Shown: positions 1-9,092 of the stretch, piece after piece
How the letters are laid out: every line of letters begins with the position of its first letter
How positions within the stretch are numbered: position 1 is the stretch's first letter
NCBI RefSeq assembly: GCF_017377715.1
Contig: NZ_JAFVMF010000029.1
Coordinates: forward strand, 1 to 41,723
Length of the DNA stretch: 41,723 nucleotides
Direction of reading: 5' to 3'
DNA from: Acetobacter sacchari
Lineage (GTDB): Bacteria; Pseudomonadota; Alphaproteobacteria; Acetobacterales; Acetobacteraceae
Translations under genes and position numbers: made by a program
Notes under the pieces: generated by a model
What the model was told of the DNA's origin: nothing
What the model saw: only the letters and a program-made list of their open reading frames with translations
Database searches by the model: none

Positions 1-243
1 TGGGCGCCAATCTCATGCGCAGAAATGCTCACCCGTGATTTTCCAAACAGGCTCTTACAGTTAGCCAGCCGACTTCTGCTTTTTGACAAAAGAACCAAAA
101 ACTTTTTATCAGCCGACGCCGTTTTTCCGGATGCTCGAGTATTCTCGGACGCAAAAATTCTTTTTCTGGACAGGTAAATCCCTTCGAAGAACACGCTTCG
201 ATGTATGGCCTTCATCGCCTTCGTTCAGCAGCGGTTCCTTAGG
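1..243. other. Non-coding left edge with a small AT-rich dyad
   Basis: I see no convincing gene here. Around 90-118 there is a T-rich/A-rich stretch with an imperfect dyad (CTTTTTG-A-CAAAAG, one bulged T) followed by another A-run and T-run. It lies downstream of the leftward membrane protein that ends at 244, so it could act as its transcription terminator. Similar A/T-tract elements occur between genes in acetic acid bacteria as far as I recall, but I find no second copy in this window. Confidence 0.3.
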
Positions 244-870
244 TCAGTTCGCCTGACTCACCACCATGGGTTTCAGAAGATCGGCGATGAACGAATAATG
301 CGGCGGGAAAACGGAGGCCAGCCCGTAGCAGATCAATGCGAAGACTACGGAAGCGCCGTACACCACAAGCGCTTTCCCCCAGCTAAGGCGTAGGCCGACT
401 TTCGCAACGAACCACCCTAGCCAGACCCCGTACAACTCCGCAGCCGCTACAACAGCCTGAACGAACGAAGGCGTATGAACCAGAGCGGGCGCGAAAAGAC
501 TGGCGACGGCGAGCGCAACGACCGACACGAACACCGACACCCACTCGCACCAAGCGGCCGCCGTGGCGTAGCGCAGCCACAAATCTTCACGCCCCCAGCG
601 ACGCGCGAAGAAGTTCGAGATCACCGGCGGCGCCAGCAGGGCGCAAAACGACAGTTCGACCTTGGTCAGTCCGATCGCGGCATGGTCCTGCATCGCCACC
701 AGAAGCAGGCTGACCAGATTGACGGCGACTCCCGGCGCGATGGCGGCGAGAAACGAATCGGCGGAGCCCCGGAACCGATTCAGGCCCTCCGCGCGACCGG
801 ACGCGAGCATCGCCATGCCCTGGACCACGGATTTCGGGTCCGGCGGGTCGCTCCTGCGTTCGGCGTTCAC
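244..870 (-). CDS. Hypothetical integral membrane protein, coupled to dapE
   Basis: A 208-residue protein of unknown function. After a polar N-terminus of about 45 residues it shows roughly four to five hydrophobic stretches (near residues 45-60, 75-90, 108-132, 140-160 and 165-190), so it is probably an inner-membrane protein. I chose the GTG start at 870 because it overlaps the dapE stop codon (GTGA), the usual sign of translational coupling; the frame stays open further upstream only because it lies over dapE. It is the last gene of dapD-dapE-this gene. The layout suggests co-expression with lysine/peptidoglycan precursor synthesis, but nothing in the sequence gives a function. A YIP1-like membrane domain is possible but unproven. 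Confidence 0.75.
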   Translation of the reverse strand: MNAERRSDPPDPKSVVQGMAMLASGRAEGLNRFRGSADSFLAAIAPGVAVNLVSLLLVAMQDHAAIGLTKVELSFCALLAPPVISNFFARRWGREDLWLRYATAAAWCEWVSVFVSVVALAVASLFAPALVHTPSFVQAVVAAAELYGVWLGWFVAKVGLRLSWGKALVVYGASVVFALICYGLASVFPPHYSFIADLLKPMVVSQAN

Positions 871-2009
871 GTCATCATCCTTTCCAGCAACCGCACGTAG
901 ACGCGGGTCAGTGTCTGGAGGTCCTCCACCGCCACGCACTCGTCCGCCTGATGCATGCTCGCGCCGACCAGTCCAAACTCTGCGACAGGGCAATACTTGG
1001 CGATGAATCTGGCGTCTGATGTGCCGCCGCCGGTGTCGAGGCGCGGTTCGCGCCCGGTCACGTCCATGACGGCGTCCCGCAGCACGTCCACCTCCCCGCC
1101 GGGAGCGGTGAGAAACGATTCCCCGCTGCATTCGGTCGTTACAACGACACGTTCCGCATGCTGGCGACAGATCGTCTCGATCCAGCCCCCCAGCGACGCG
1201 CTGGTGTGCAGGTCGTTGAACCTTATGTTCAGCGCGGCCGTCGCCGAGGCAGGAATGACGTTGGTGGCTACGTTGCCCACGTCGATACTTGTAATCTGCA
1301 GGCTCGAGGGCTCGAACCATTGGCTGCCCGCATCCAGCGGAGCGGCAGTCAGCGTGTCAAGAATCCGGACGAGTCTGTGCACCGGATTATCGGCCCGGTG
1401 CGGATAGGCGACGTGACCCTGCCGCCCCTCGACCACGATGCGCGCATTCATGCTGCCACGCCGACCGATCTTGATGACCTCGCCCATGACCGATGGGTTG
1501 GTCGGTTCGCCAACGACGCAGAAATCCGGCGTGTGGCCGTTCTCCTGCATCCACTCCAGCACCTTGCATGTGCCAAAACGGGCTGGACCTTCCTCGTCGC
1601 CGGTCAGCAGGAAGCTGACAGACCCGCTCCAGTCGGGATTGCTGGCGAGAAACGATGAGGCCGCCGCGACGAACGCGGCGACGCCGCCCTTCATGTCGCA
1701 GGCGCCACGCCCGAACAGAACGCCATCCTCGATCGTTCCGGAGCATGGATCATGCCGCCACGTCGCAGCGCCAGGATGAACAACGTCCGTATGGCCAGCG
1801 AAACAAAGATGAGGCGAACCAGAACCCAGCCGCGCGAACAGGTTCGGCGTTCGCTCCGCGCCTTCGCCGAACGGAAGATGGACGACATCGAAGCCCATCT
1901 CCGTCAGCACTCCCGCCAGCATCTCCTGTGAGTGACCCGGATCAGGCGTAACAGACGGTATCCGGATCAGGGCGGCCGCCAACCCGGCGACGTCGAGCGG
2001 CGTGACCAT
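867..2009 (-). CDS. dapE: Succinyl-diaminopimelate desuccinylase
   Basis: Metallopeptidase-family M20 enzyme of 380 residues, the normal DapE length. It hydrolyses N-succinyl-LL-2,6-diaminopimelate to LL-diaminopimelate and succinate in the cytoplasm, feeding lysine and peptidoglycan synthesis. The metal-site residues are visible: H72 in CFAGHTDVVHPG, the bridging D104 in GRGACDMKGG, catalytic E138 with E139 in LLTGDEEG, E167 in VVGEPTN, and a late His near residue 355 (MHQADE). The ATG start at 2009 lies 9 bases after the dapD stop, so the two are one transcription unit. The end overlaps the start of the downstream membrane protein by 3 bases. Confidence 0.96.
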   Translation of the reverse strand: MVTPLDVAGLAAALIRIPSVTPDPGHSQEMLAGVLTEMGFDVVHLPFGEGAERTPNLFARLGSGSPHLCFAGHTDVVHPGAATWRHDPCSGTIEDGVLFGRGACDMKGGVAAFVAAASSFLASNPDWSGSVSFLLTGDEEGPARFGTCKVLEWMQENGHTPDFCVVGEPTNPSVMGEVIKIGRRGSMNARIVVEGRQGHVAYPHRADNPVHRLVRILDTLTAAPLDAGSQWFEPSSLQITSIDVGNVATNVIPASATAALNIRFNDLHTSASLGGWIETICRQHAERVVVTTECSGESFLTAPGGEVDVLRDAVMDVTGREPRLDTGGGTSDARFIAKYCPVAEFGLVGASMHQADECVAVEDLQTLTRVYVRLLERMMT

Positions 2010-2018
2010 GAGGGCCGA

Positions 2019-2867
2019 TCAGTCCCGCAGCAGTTCGTTGATCGACGTCTTGGAACGCGTACGCTCGTCAACCCGCTTGACGATGACCGCGCAGGCGAGG
2101 CTCGGATTGGGCTGGTTGTCGTCGCCGACGGTCTTCCGGGCGGGGAGCGTCCCCGGGACAACGACGGAGTACGCTGGCACGCGGCCAATAAAAATCTCGC
2201 CCGTAGCGCGATCGACAATCTTGGTGGACGCGCCGAGGAATACGCCCATCGAGAGGACCGAACCGCGCTCCACGATGACGCCCTCCGCCACCTCGGACCG
2301 GGCGCCGATGAAGCAGTTGTCCTCGATAATCACGGGCGCCGCCTGCAACGGCTCCAGCACGCCACCGATTCCGGCGCCGCCGCTGATGTGGCAGTTCGCG
2401 CCGATCTGCGCGCAGCTTCCAACCGTCGCCCATGTGTCGATCATCGAGCCCGCGCCGACATGCGCTCCGACGTTGACGAAGCTGGGCATCAGCACCGCGC
2501 CGGGAGAGATAAAGGCGGAGCGACGCACGACAGCGCCCGGCACGGCGCGGAAACCTGCAGCGGCGAACTTTGCCGCGTCCCAACCCGTGAACTTGAGCGG
2601 CACTTTATCGTAGGCCGGAGCGCCTGCGCAGCCGCCGTCCATCACCACGTTGTCGTAGAGTCGGAACGACAGAAGAACGGCTTTCTTCAGCCACTCATGA
2701 ACGGTCCAGCCAGATGCGCCGGGGCTTGCGACACGCAGCTCTCCGGAGTCGAGTTTCTCCAGAGCCGTTTCGATCGCGGCGCGATCCTCTCCCGAGGTGG
2801 CTGAAGAGACCGTCGCGCGCGCCTCCCACAACGTGTCGATACGGGATTGCAGTTCGTGTTCGGTCAT
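2019..2867 (-). CDS. dapD: Tetrahydrodipicolinate N-succinyltransferase
   Basis: 282 residues, typical of DapD. It transfers succinyl from succinyl-CoA to 2,3,4,5-tetrahydropyridine-2,6-dicarboxylate, the step before DapC and DapE. The N-terminal helical domain (about residues 1-100) is followed by a left-handed beta-helix of hexapeptide repeats (about 105-240; for example the [20 protein letters not shown] region), as expected of this acyltransferase family. It is the first gene of the leftward dap unit. The 150-base gap to the divergent GGDEF gene must hold its promoter. Confidence 0.96.
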   Translation of the reverse strand: MTEHELQSRIDTLWEARATVSSATSGEDRAAIETALEKLDSGELRVASPGASGWTVHEWLKKAVLLSFRLYDNVVMDGGCAGAPAYDKVPLKFTGWDAAKFAAAGFRAVPGAVVRRSAFISPGAVLMPSFVNVGAHVGAGSMIDTWATVGSCAQIGANCHISGGAGIGGVLEPLQAAPVIIEDNCFIGARSEVAEGVIVERGSVLSMGVFLGASTKIVDRATGEIFIGRVPAYSVVVPGTLPARKTVGDDNQPNPSLACAVIVKRVDERTRSKTSINELLRD

Positions 2868-3027
2868 CGTCCTCGGGTCCAGCAGATAGGCTGCGCATCA
2901 ACTCTCCCTGCAGGGCCGGGAGTTCGCGTCAGGCACGGTCGTCGCCGGACCATGCGGATCGCGCTCCCTCCTGTCAACGCATAGACGTTAACGCGCCCTC
3001 AACCTTTTCGCGTTGAAGTGCTCAGGT

Positions 3028-4470
3028 ATGAACACCCCCCTTCGGCCTCTCTTTCCAGAATCAAATTCGCCCGCGAACAGCGGCGAGATGATGGACGTTC
3101 TGCTGGCCAGCCGCCGCAGGTGGAAGAGCCTCACCCAGCTTGTCGCCGACGTCATTTTCGAAACCGACGAAGACGGACGTTTCACATTCTTCGACGCAGG
3201 GACGACGCTTGGCTGGGCGGACCATGACCTTATTGGAGAAGCATGCTCGCGGCTTCTCCCATTCGTCGACAGCGCCCCCGGCCCGAACCCGTTCCAGACG
3301 CGCGCCGCCATACGTGGCAGACGATGCTGGGTCCGGCGGGCGGACGGTACGTTCGCCTGCCTGCTGATCTACGCAACGCCTCTGCAATCCCCTTCCGGAC
3401 GACACGCGGGGGTAAGGGGGCTTGGCATCGACGTGTCTGACGACGCGAACAACAATGCTGACCTGTCCATCGCACGGCTCCATAGCGAGAGTATCCGGCG
3501 CATCACGCTGACCATGCGTTCTCGCCCGATGTTCCGGCTTGGCGTCCCACCAGCCCTGGAAGAACTTGGAGCCATGCTCGGCGCCACCGGCGGAATCCTG
3601 CTCGCGCGGCAGGCGGGCTGCGACGCAGAATGCGCCGAACAGGAAATTCTCGAAGCAGGGAGTTGCGTCGGCGACGACGTCGTACATCGCTTTCCAGCGC
3701 AAGGATCAGCGCTCGACACCCAGATCGAATCTCTTTTACGCGATTATGAGGAAGGCGCATTAACCGCACCAAAAGTCACGCAGATCGAAGAGCGGGACGT
3801 CATTTTCTGCTACAGCCGCATTCGCTACACGACGTCCGCAGCAATGGCGTTATGGAGAGAGGGGCTGGGCGTCTGGACGCAAGACGACGCCAATCTGGCA
3901 GACGCCGCTCTGGCGACTTTCGCTTCCGCCGTAGAGATGGAGGCACTCAACAAAGCACTGGCTCAAAACGCACGCTTTGACCCTCTCACCGGAATGCTCA
4001 ACCGGGCCGGCCTCATCGCCGAAATATCCCGCCGTCTCCCGCGCCTGGATCGTGAGCGCCTTAGTGGCGCGCTGTTGATCATCGGCCTCGATCACTTTGG
4101 CGAAATCAACGCGGCGCAGGGATTTGAGGCAGGCGACCGCGCTCTTCAGCAAGTCGCCACCTACCTCCGAAACGCCATACGCCCCACCGATCTCGCCGGC
4201 CGTCTCGGAGGCGATATTTTCGGCCTCTGGCTCGACGGGGCGGACCATTTCGTCGCTGCAGAACGTGCTGAAACATTCTGCCAGAACGGCGTCGTCGTAT
4301 TTCTCGCGGTGCCCACGACCCTGACTTTCTCCGTCGGACTCGCCACCCGCAGTTGGGAAACGGGAGAAACAATCGAATCCCTTATTGATCGCGCCAGTTT
4401 GGCGATGCGCAGCGTGAAACTGGCTGGCGGCGCCCGTTGGCACGCCTCTTTGGAGGAATCTCCCCCATGA
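3028..4470 (+). CDS. PAS-GGDEF protein with degenerate GGDIF motif
   Basis: 480 residues. A PAS-like sensor region (about 30-130, including ADVIFETDEDGRFTFFD) is followed by a GAF-like middle (about 160-300) and a C-terminal GGDEF domain (about 310-470) that opens with DPLTGMLNR. The signature is GGDIF at residues 394-398 instead of GG(D/E)EF: the fourth-position acidic residue needed for cyclase activity is Ile. The product-binding inhibitory site is kept: RPTD at 385-388, exactly five residues before the signature. I infer a c-di-GMP-binding or regulatory protein rather than an active diguanylate cyclase. There is no EAL domain. ATG at 3028 is preferred over an in-frame TTG at 3013. Its stop overlaps the next gene's start (ATGA), so the two are coupled. 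Confidence 0.88.
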   Translation: MNTPLRPLFPESNSPANSGEMMDVLLASRRRWKSLTQLVADVIFETDEDGRFTFFDAGTTLGWADHDLIGEACSRLLPFVDSAPGPNPFQTRAAIRGRRCWVRRADGTFACLLIYATPLQSPSGRHAGVRGLGIDVSDDANNNADLSIARLHSESIRRITLTMRSRPMFRLGVPPALEELGAMLGATGGILLARQAGCDAECAEQEILEAGSCVGDDVVHRFPAQGSALDTQIESLLRDYEEGALTAPKVTQIEERDVIFCYSRIRYTTSAAMALWREGLGVWTQDDANLADAALATFASAVEMEALNKALAQNARFDPLTGMLNRAGLIAEISRRLPRLDRERLSGALLIIGLDHFGEINAAQGFEAGDRALQQVATYLRNAIRPTDLAGRLGGDIFGLWLDGADHFVAAERAETFCQNGVVVFLAVPTTLTFSVGLATRSWETGETIESLIDRASLAMRSVKLAGGARWHASLEESPP

Positions 4471-5489
4471 CCGCATCTCTCGATCCAAAGTTCTTTCAGA
4501 TTCTCCCGACGCGAGCCTTGTCGCCAGAAGCTGCATCGAACAAGTCCAGAAGAGGCGGTCGCGTTCCGCTGACGATCGTAGAGAACTCAACGACAACATG
4601 CGAAGAGTTGCAGCGCAGAGTGAAGGCGTTACGGCCAAACTATGATCAGGAACGCGTCGCGACGCTGGTCTCCAGACTTGAAGCGACCCTCACCGCGGCC
4701 CTCACCTCAAACTGGAAGCTTGCTCAACGCATTATCGCCCACGCCGCAGGCGACACCCTGGCTATTTCAATCATCGGCCCCCTCTCTGAATCTCCCGCCG
4801 CCCTCAATCGCCTCATGGCGGGGCTCGACGAAAATACGATCGACGACGAGTTGACAGGATATGAAGACTCATCTGTCATTCTTCGTAATACCGATTCAGC
4901 CGCACCCCAGGTCCTGCACACCGACCAGACAGGCCGTGTAATTGAGACAACCTTGGATGCGATGGAAAAGCATCATAGTCGACGCACTTCCCTTGATCAC
5001 GCTTGCGTCGTCACCGTCCGATCGCTGGTACGCGAGCGGTGTGCATCACTGATTGCACCAGTAAGGCTGGCAATCGAAAAAGAACTCTCGTTCGAATTCG
5101 CTGCAACTTCAGAAATTACCGCCACAGACCTTCCGCCGTCCCCGCGAGTATCCACAGCGAGTGGTTGCGACGACGCAGTAAATGAAGCGCTTGAAGCGGG
5201 CGACATCCAAAAAGTCGCGCATTCCCTCGCCGCTGCGGACCGGATTAGACTGGCGACTGCCCAGAGGGCAATTTCCGAAAGCAACGCACGAGCGATCTGC
5301 GCCCTGGCATGGAAATCCGGATTGCCCGCCAGCATTGCCGCCGCCATTCAGATTCATATCGCGATGATTCCGCCGCACCGCGCCATCCGGCCCGCCGCCA
5401 ATGGCGCCTACGCTCTTACCGCTCAAGAACTGGAGTGGCAGATGGGAATATTGGTCAACGACCCACGGCCGGTTTCATCGCCGAACTGA
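4467..5489 (+). CDS. Helical protein coupled to the GGDEF gene (possible DUF2336)
   Basis: 340 residues, no signal peptide or membrane segment. The start at 4467 is fixed by a 4-base ATGA overlap with the GGDEF gene and by the ribosome site GGAGG at 4452-4456. The sequence is mainly helical, with repeat-like helix pairs. The C-terminal part (about 225-330, EALEAGDIQKVAHSLAAADR onwards) resembles in style the alphaproteobacterial DUF2336 family; I hold that weakly. Coupling to a GGDEF protein that has lost its catalytic residue suggests the two act together, perhaps as partner or output, but this is inference. A frame from an ATG at 4437 would run inside the upstream gene without a better ribosome site. 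Confidence 0.75.
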   Translation: MTASLDPKFFQILPTRALSPEAASNKSRRGGRVPLTIVENSTTTCEELQRRVKALRPNYDQERVATLVSRLEATLTAALTSNWKLAQRIIAHAAGDTLAISIIGPLSESPAALNRLMAGLDENTIDDELTGYEDSSVILRNTDSAAPQVLHTDQTGRVIETTLDAMEKHHSRRTSLDHACVVTVRSLVRERCASLIAPVRLAIEKELSFEFAATSEITATDLPPSPRVSTASGCDDAVNEALEAGDIQKVAHSLAAADRIRLATAQRAISESNARAICALAWKSGLPASIAAAIQIHIAMIPPHRAIRPAANGAYALTAQELEWQMGILVNDPRPVSSPN

Positions 5490-5526
5490 GGGTGGCCAGA
5501 ATCTGGGCTTCCTACGAGCCAATTAA

Positions 5527-5560
5527 GTAAAAAAGCATTTTACACCGTGTTAAAAAACAC
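5527..5560. terminator. Paired AT-rich hairpins between convergent genes
   Basis: Two short perfect inverted repeats lie side by side in the gap between convergent genes: GTAAAA/TTTTAC with a 5-base loop (5527-5543) and GTGTT/AACAC with an AAAA loop (5547-5560). The stems are short and AT-rich. Runs of A and T on both strands suit a weak bidirectional terminator. Confidence 0.35.
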
Positions 5561-5585
5561 CCGCAAAATCTAACGAATGAAGCTA

Positions 5586-6713
5586 CTACCCTTGGTGCAT
5601 CTTTATGGTCGGCTGGATGTCTGAACGGGGGGCTAAAGCCTGAAGTAAAGCTGCATTGAATTGCGCAGCATCCTGAATCTGGGGCGAATGCCCCAGTTCA
5701 GGAAATTCGACGAGTTGCGCGTCCGGCATAGCTTGCACTGCTCGTCGTGCAATAACCGGGTAATTTCCCAATGCCCCGCGTAATTCCGGAGGAGCAAGGT
5801 CCTTGCCTATGGCGGTCGTATCCTTGTCTCCGATCATCACCACTGTCGGCATAGTCAAAGACCCGAATTCATACATGACCGGCTGGGTGTAGATCATATC
5901 ATAAAGCAGCGCCGAGGCCCATGCGACGCGTTCCCGTCCTGGCCCGCGATACATACCGGCCAACATCTGAACCCAGACTTCATATTCGGGCTTCCACTGC
6001 CCAGCGTAGTAGGTATTTTTCTCGTATGTTCTTATCTTGTCTGCAGTATTCGTGATCTCTTTTCTGTACCAACCATCGACGCTTAACCACGGAACGCCTT
6101 TGGCCTTCCAGTCCTCCAACCCGATCGGATCTACGAGCACCAGTTTCTGGACATCCGCGGGAGAAGCCAACGCCGCCCTTACAGCGACCATGCCACCAGT
6201 GGAATGCGCGACAAATATTGCTTGAGACACGCCTACGTATTTCAAAAGTCCAAGCGTGTTTTCGGCAAGTTGCTGGAAGCTGTAGTGATACCCTTCAGGC
6301 TTGTCCGACTTGCAAAAGCCGATCTGATCCGGCGCAATGACCCGATACCCGCCAGAGACCAAAGCCTTGATCGTCTTTTCCCAAGTCGCTGCACAGAAAT
6401 TTTTCCCGTGAAATAACACAACCGTCCGCCCGTTCGGGGTTGCTGGCCGAACGTCCATATACGCCATGTGCAGGGACAAACGTTGGGATTCAAAGGAAAA
6501 GTAAGACACCGGAAAAGGGTAAGAAAACCCCTCGAGGTTGCTACCGTAGACCGGCTCCTGCCCGAAGGCGCTGCAAACGGTAAAGAAGAACATGATACAG
6601 GACGCCGCGAAACGCGGCATACGGATCAGATACCGCGAGCGCGAAAACGATTTGGCTAAACCCGCATACATCACCACCGCGACTGCGCGGAGATTTCTCC
6701 TGAACGGGCCCAT
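5586..6713 (-). CDS. Exported alpha/beta-fold hydrolase
   Basis: Alpha/beta hydrolase of up to 375 residues with the family core: an oxyanion-region LFHGKNF, the nucleophile elbow AHSTGG, an acid in MIGDKDTT and the catalytic His in ELGHSPQ. The substrate cannot be told. The N-terminus contains a signal-peptide-like stretch, MPRFAASCIMFFFTVCSAFG, with cleavage likely before QEP, so the enzyme is probably periplasmic. The start is uncertain: ATG at 6713 has the best ribosome site (GAGGA, about 5 bases upstream), while ATG at 6620 gives a classical signal peptide. Starting at 6713 the signal would have an unusually long N-region. The gene stands alone. Confidence 0.88.
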   Translation of the reverse strand: MGPFRRNLRAVAVVMYAGLAKSFSRSRYLIRMPRFAASCIMFFFTVCSAFGQEPVYGSNLEGFSYPFPVSYFSFESQRLSLHMAYMDVRPATPNGRTVVLFHGKNFCAATWEKTIKALVSGGYRVIAPDQIGFCKSDKPEGYHYSFQQLAENTLGLLKYVGVSQAIFVAHSTGGMVAVRAALASPADVQKLVLVDPIGLEDWKAKGVPWLSVDGWYRKEITNTADKIRTYEKNTYYAGQWKPEYEVWVQMLAGMYRGPGRERVAWASALLYDMIYTQPVMYEFGSLTMPTVVMIGDKDTTAIGKDLAPPELRGALGNYPVIARRAVQAMPDAQLVEFPELGHSPQIQDAAQFNAALLQALAPRSDIQPTIKMHQG

Positions 6714-7049
6714 AGCGTCCTCAACGTCGGCGGCACACATTTCGGACGGCGCAACGCCGCTGGCTGCACTTCCGCAGGCTACCCACGTCGCGATTCAGGA
6801 TGGCCTCAGCTTCGGAATACAAGCACATAATACGCGTGTACATAAATGAGATATTATAGAAAATTTTACCAAAAATGGAATATTTTACGACAGAACAGTA
6901 TCATAAAACGAAATATTAACGGTTTCGTCCGTTTCCATGACTGTGCCTGGCTGAACACCGCAACATCTCAAGGTCGTGTCACATTTTTACAACTCTAACA
7001 ATTGTCAACCAGCAACCCAACTTGCGCAAACAACACCTGAGCGTTTTCT
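6714..7049. other. AT-rich intergenic region upstream of the hydrolase
   Basis: 336 bases between the cardiolipin synthase stop and the hydrolase start, without a credible gene. It is clearly more AT-rich than its surroundings from about 6840 to 6930. It would hold the hydrolase promoter. Confidence 0.5.
6853..6858 (-). promoter_or_regulatory. Possible -10 box for the hydrolase
   Basis: Read leftward this is TATAAT, a perfect -10 consensus, in an AT-rich stretch about 140 bases upstream of the hydrolase start. No good -35 box sits at 16-18 bases, so this is a weak call. Confidence 0.3.
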
Positions 7050-8438
7050 TCAGAGATATGGCGAAAGAAGTCTTGCCCCGGAGTCTCGCAGTTTCGTCAG
7101 ATAATTTCGTTTATCAAGATCATGATGCGTAACCCGCCGGTCACAATGCCCGACGATGAAGTCATCGACCCTTTGCGAAAATTCCGCATTATAGGTTTCA
7201 AGGTTGATTTCAAAATTCAGGCGCAGGCTGCGCATGTCAAGATTTGAGCTTCCCACGAACGACCATTCCCGATCCACGACCAGTAGCTTGGAGTGGTTGA
7301 ACGGGGGTGGCGCCGACCAAACCCTGCAGCCGGCGTCCAGCACCGGGTGGATATCCGCTCGACAGGCCCAGTCCATGACCACATGGTTACTCCGCTGCGG
7401 GATGACGATATCGACAGTCACCCCCCTCAGCGCCGCCAGACAAAGCTCGGTCGAAAGCCGCGTGCCGGGTAGAAAATACGGCGTCATCAAGCGGATGCTG
7501 CTTCTGGCGAGCGTCATGGCCTGTAACATGACGAACTCTATTTTTTCGAGATCCGTGTCGGGGCCGGCGGTCACGATCCGCATCAGATCCGTCCCACTGG
7601 CGTCGATATCGGGAAAATATGTCGGTCCGGCCAGATCCTCCCCCTCGGTGAAGGTCCAGTCCCATGCGAAGGCAGCCGCCAGTTGCCGAACGATCGGCCC
7701 GCGCACCCGAAAGTGCGTGTCCGAAACAGGATCGCGGGGGCAGTCAGCGACCATATTCTCATCCCCGATGTTCAAGCCGCCGATGAACCCCAGAACACCA
7801 TCAATAATCAGGCTTTTCCTGTGATTGCGCAGATTTATAAACGGCATGCTCCACGGGAGCAGCGAATGCATAAAACGCCCGCAGGGAACGCCCGCCCGAC
7901 GGAGACGCCGAGCGGTGGGGCAAGAGAAATAGCCGGCGCCGACGCCATCGACCAGAACCCGCACGGCAACGCCTCGGTTGTTGGCGTCAATCAACGCGTC
8001 GATGAACAGCCCACCTACCCGATCCGCCCGGAAGATATAAGAACACAACAGGACACTGGTGTTCGCGCGCTGGATTGCATCCAGCATTGCCGGGTAAGCC
8101 TCGTCCCCATCATGCAGCATTTCGATATTGTTCCCACCTACGAGCGAGCGGCTGGTCAGTTTCCCGACCATGCTCGCCAAAGGCGCGAACCGTCCCTCAA
8201 CGCTCTTCTGCCATCGCGTGGCTGGCGCCGAACCCGGGGCGCCACGTTGTCTGACAAGCTTGCGAGCCAGACGCTTCACACGGTTGATGCCAAACATCAG
8301 GTAAAGAATTGAACCAAGAACCGGCATCAACGCCGCCATCCCGATCCAACCGATCGCCGCTGCTGTATCGCGCTTTGTAAGCAATACGTGAATGGTCACT
8401 GCCAGCGCGAGAAGCACACGAAGCGCGGAGAGCGTCAT
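7050..8438 (-). CDS. cls: Cardiolipin synthase (phospholipase D family)
   Basis: 462 residues, normal for bacterial cardiolipin synthase, which condenses two phosphatidylglycerols into cardiolipin and glycerol at the inner membrane. The N-terminus has two membrane segments (about 3-20 and 28-50). Both HxKxxxxD phosphatidyl-transfer motifs are intact: H206-K208-D213 (NHRKSLIID) and H382-K384-D389 (NHSKLLVVD), each followed by the usual G-G/S-x-N stretch. It is transcribed alone. The gap to the divergent yraN gene (about 200 bases) holds both promoters. Confidence 0.95.
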   Translation of the reverse strand: MTLSALRVLLALAVTIHVLLTKRDTAAAIGWIGMAALMPVLGSILYLMFGINRVKRLARKLVRQRGAPGSAPATRWQKSVEGRFAPLASMVGKLTSRSLVGGNNIEMLHDGDEAYPAMLDAIQRANTSVLLCSYIFRADRVGGLFIDALIDANNRGVAVRVLVDGVGAGYFSCPTARRLRRAGVPCGRFMHSLLPWSMPFINLRNHRKSLIIDGVLGFIGGLNIGDENMVADCPRDPVSDTHFRVRGPIVRQLAAAFAWDWTFTEGEDLAGPTYFPDIDASGTDLMRIVTAGPDTDLEKIEFVMLQAMTLARSSIRLMTPYFLPGTRLSTELCLAALRGVTVDIVIPQRSNHVVMDWACRADIHPVLDAGCRVWSAPPPFNHSKLLVVDREWSFVGSSNLDMRSLRLNFEINLETYNAEFSQRVDDFIVGHCDRRVTHHDLDKRNYLTKLRDSGARLLSPYL

Positions 8439-8639
8439 ATTCAGAACGTTGAGTGCTGAAAACTCCAGAACTGTCCCCTCCGCGCTTGATCCAGAACATC
8501 ATTCGATCGGATTGAGTCAGTTCGTCGGAGGAAATACTCGCCGAAACAACGAGGTAAATACGACACAACCGGGTATGGCTCTAGATGAAGCGTCTCTCAT
8601 TCATCACTACTTCATTTGCATAGCGTATGCTGGGCGGCA

Positions 8640-9041
8640 ATGATGCAAAAGCCAACAAAAACCCAGTTGAAGCAGAGCCTCGCGCGACGTGGCGAAAGAT
8701 CTTATCGCATCGGCTTGAGTGCTGAGGCTCACGCTGAAACGCTTTTGACGTCGGAAGGCTGGGAAATATTATTGCGGCGAGCCAGAACCGCGCGAGGAGA
8801 AATCGACCTCGTCATTTCCCGTGAGGGAATGCTGGCGTTCGTCGAGGTGAAAGCCCGCGCCTCATTAACGGTTGCCGCCATGTCCGTCACGTCACGCCAG
8901 CAGGCTCGAATTATGGGAGCCGCCGAGGCGCTTCTCGCAAGCCATCCACATTGGCGTTACGAGGAGATTTCGTTCGACGTTATCGTGATCGATGGACACG
9001 GGCGCGCCGCCCACATCCACGACGCTTTTCGGTTGCAGTAG
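8640..9041 (+). CDS. YraN/UPF0102 family nuclease-fold protein
   Basis: 133 residues from the ATG at 8640 (the frame is open upstream to 8616). It shows the family pattern: an early RxGLxAE helix (RIGLSAEAHAETLL), then ARGEIDLV and FVEVKAR, the Asp/Glu-x-Lys arrangement of restriction-endonuclease-like folds. The biological role of YraN proteins is not established; they are small cytoplasmic proteins thought to act on nucleic acid. In many bacteria the gene sits next to rsmI, which is not the case here. Confidence 0.88.
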   Translation: MMQKPTKTQLKQSLARRGERSYRIGLSAEAHAETLLTSEGWEILLRRARTARGEIDLVISREGMLAFVEVKARASLTVAAMSVTSRQQARIMGAAEALLASHPHWRYEEISFDVIVIDGHGRAAHIHDAFRLQ

Positions 9042-9092
9042 AGGAATACAACCTACTTCGCGGGCTATTCAGGGAGAGCGTTAGCTCTCAAG

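Noticed and set aside
871..1320. Extension of the first membrane protein to 358 residues
   Set aside because: The extra part lies beneath dapE and is Arg-rich; the GTG overlapping the dapE stop is the better start.
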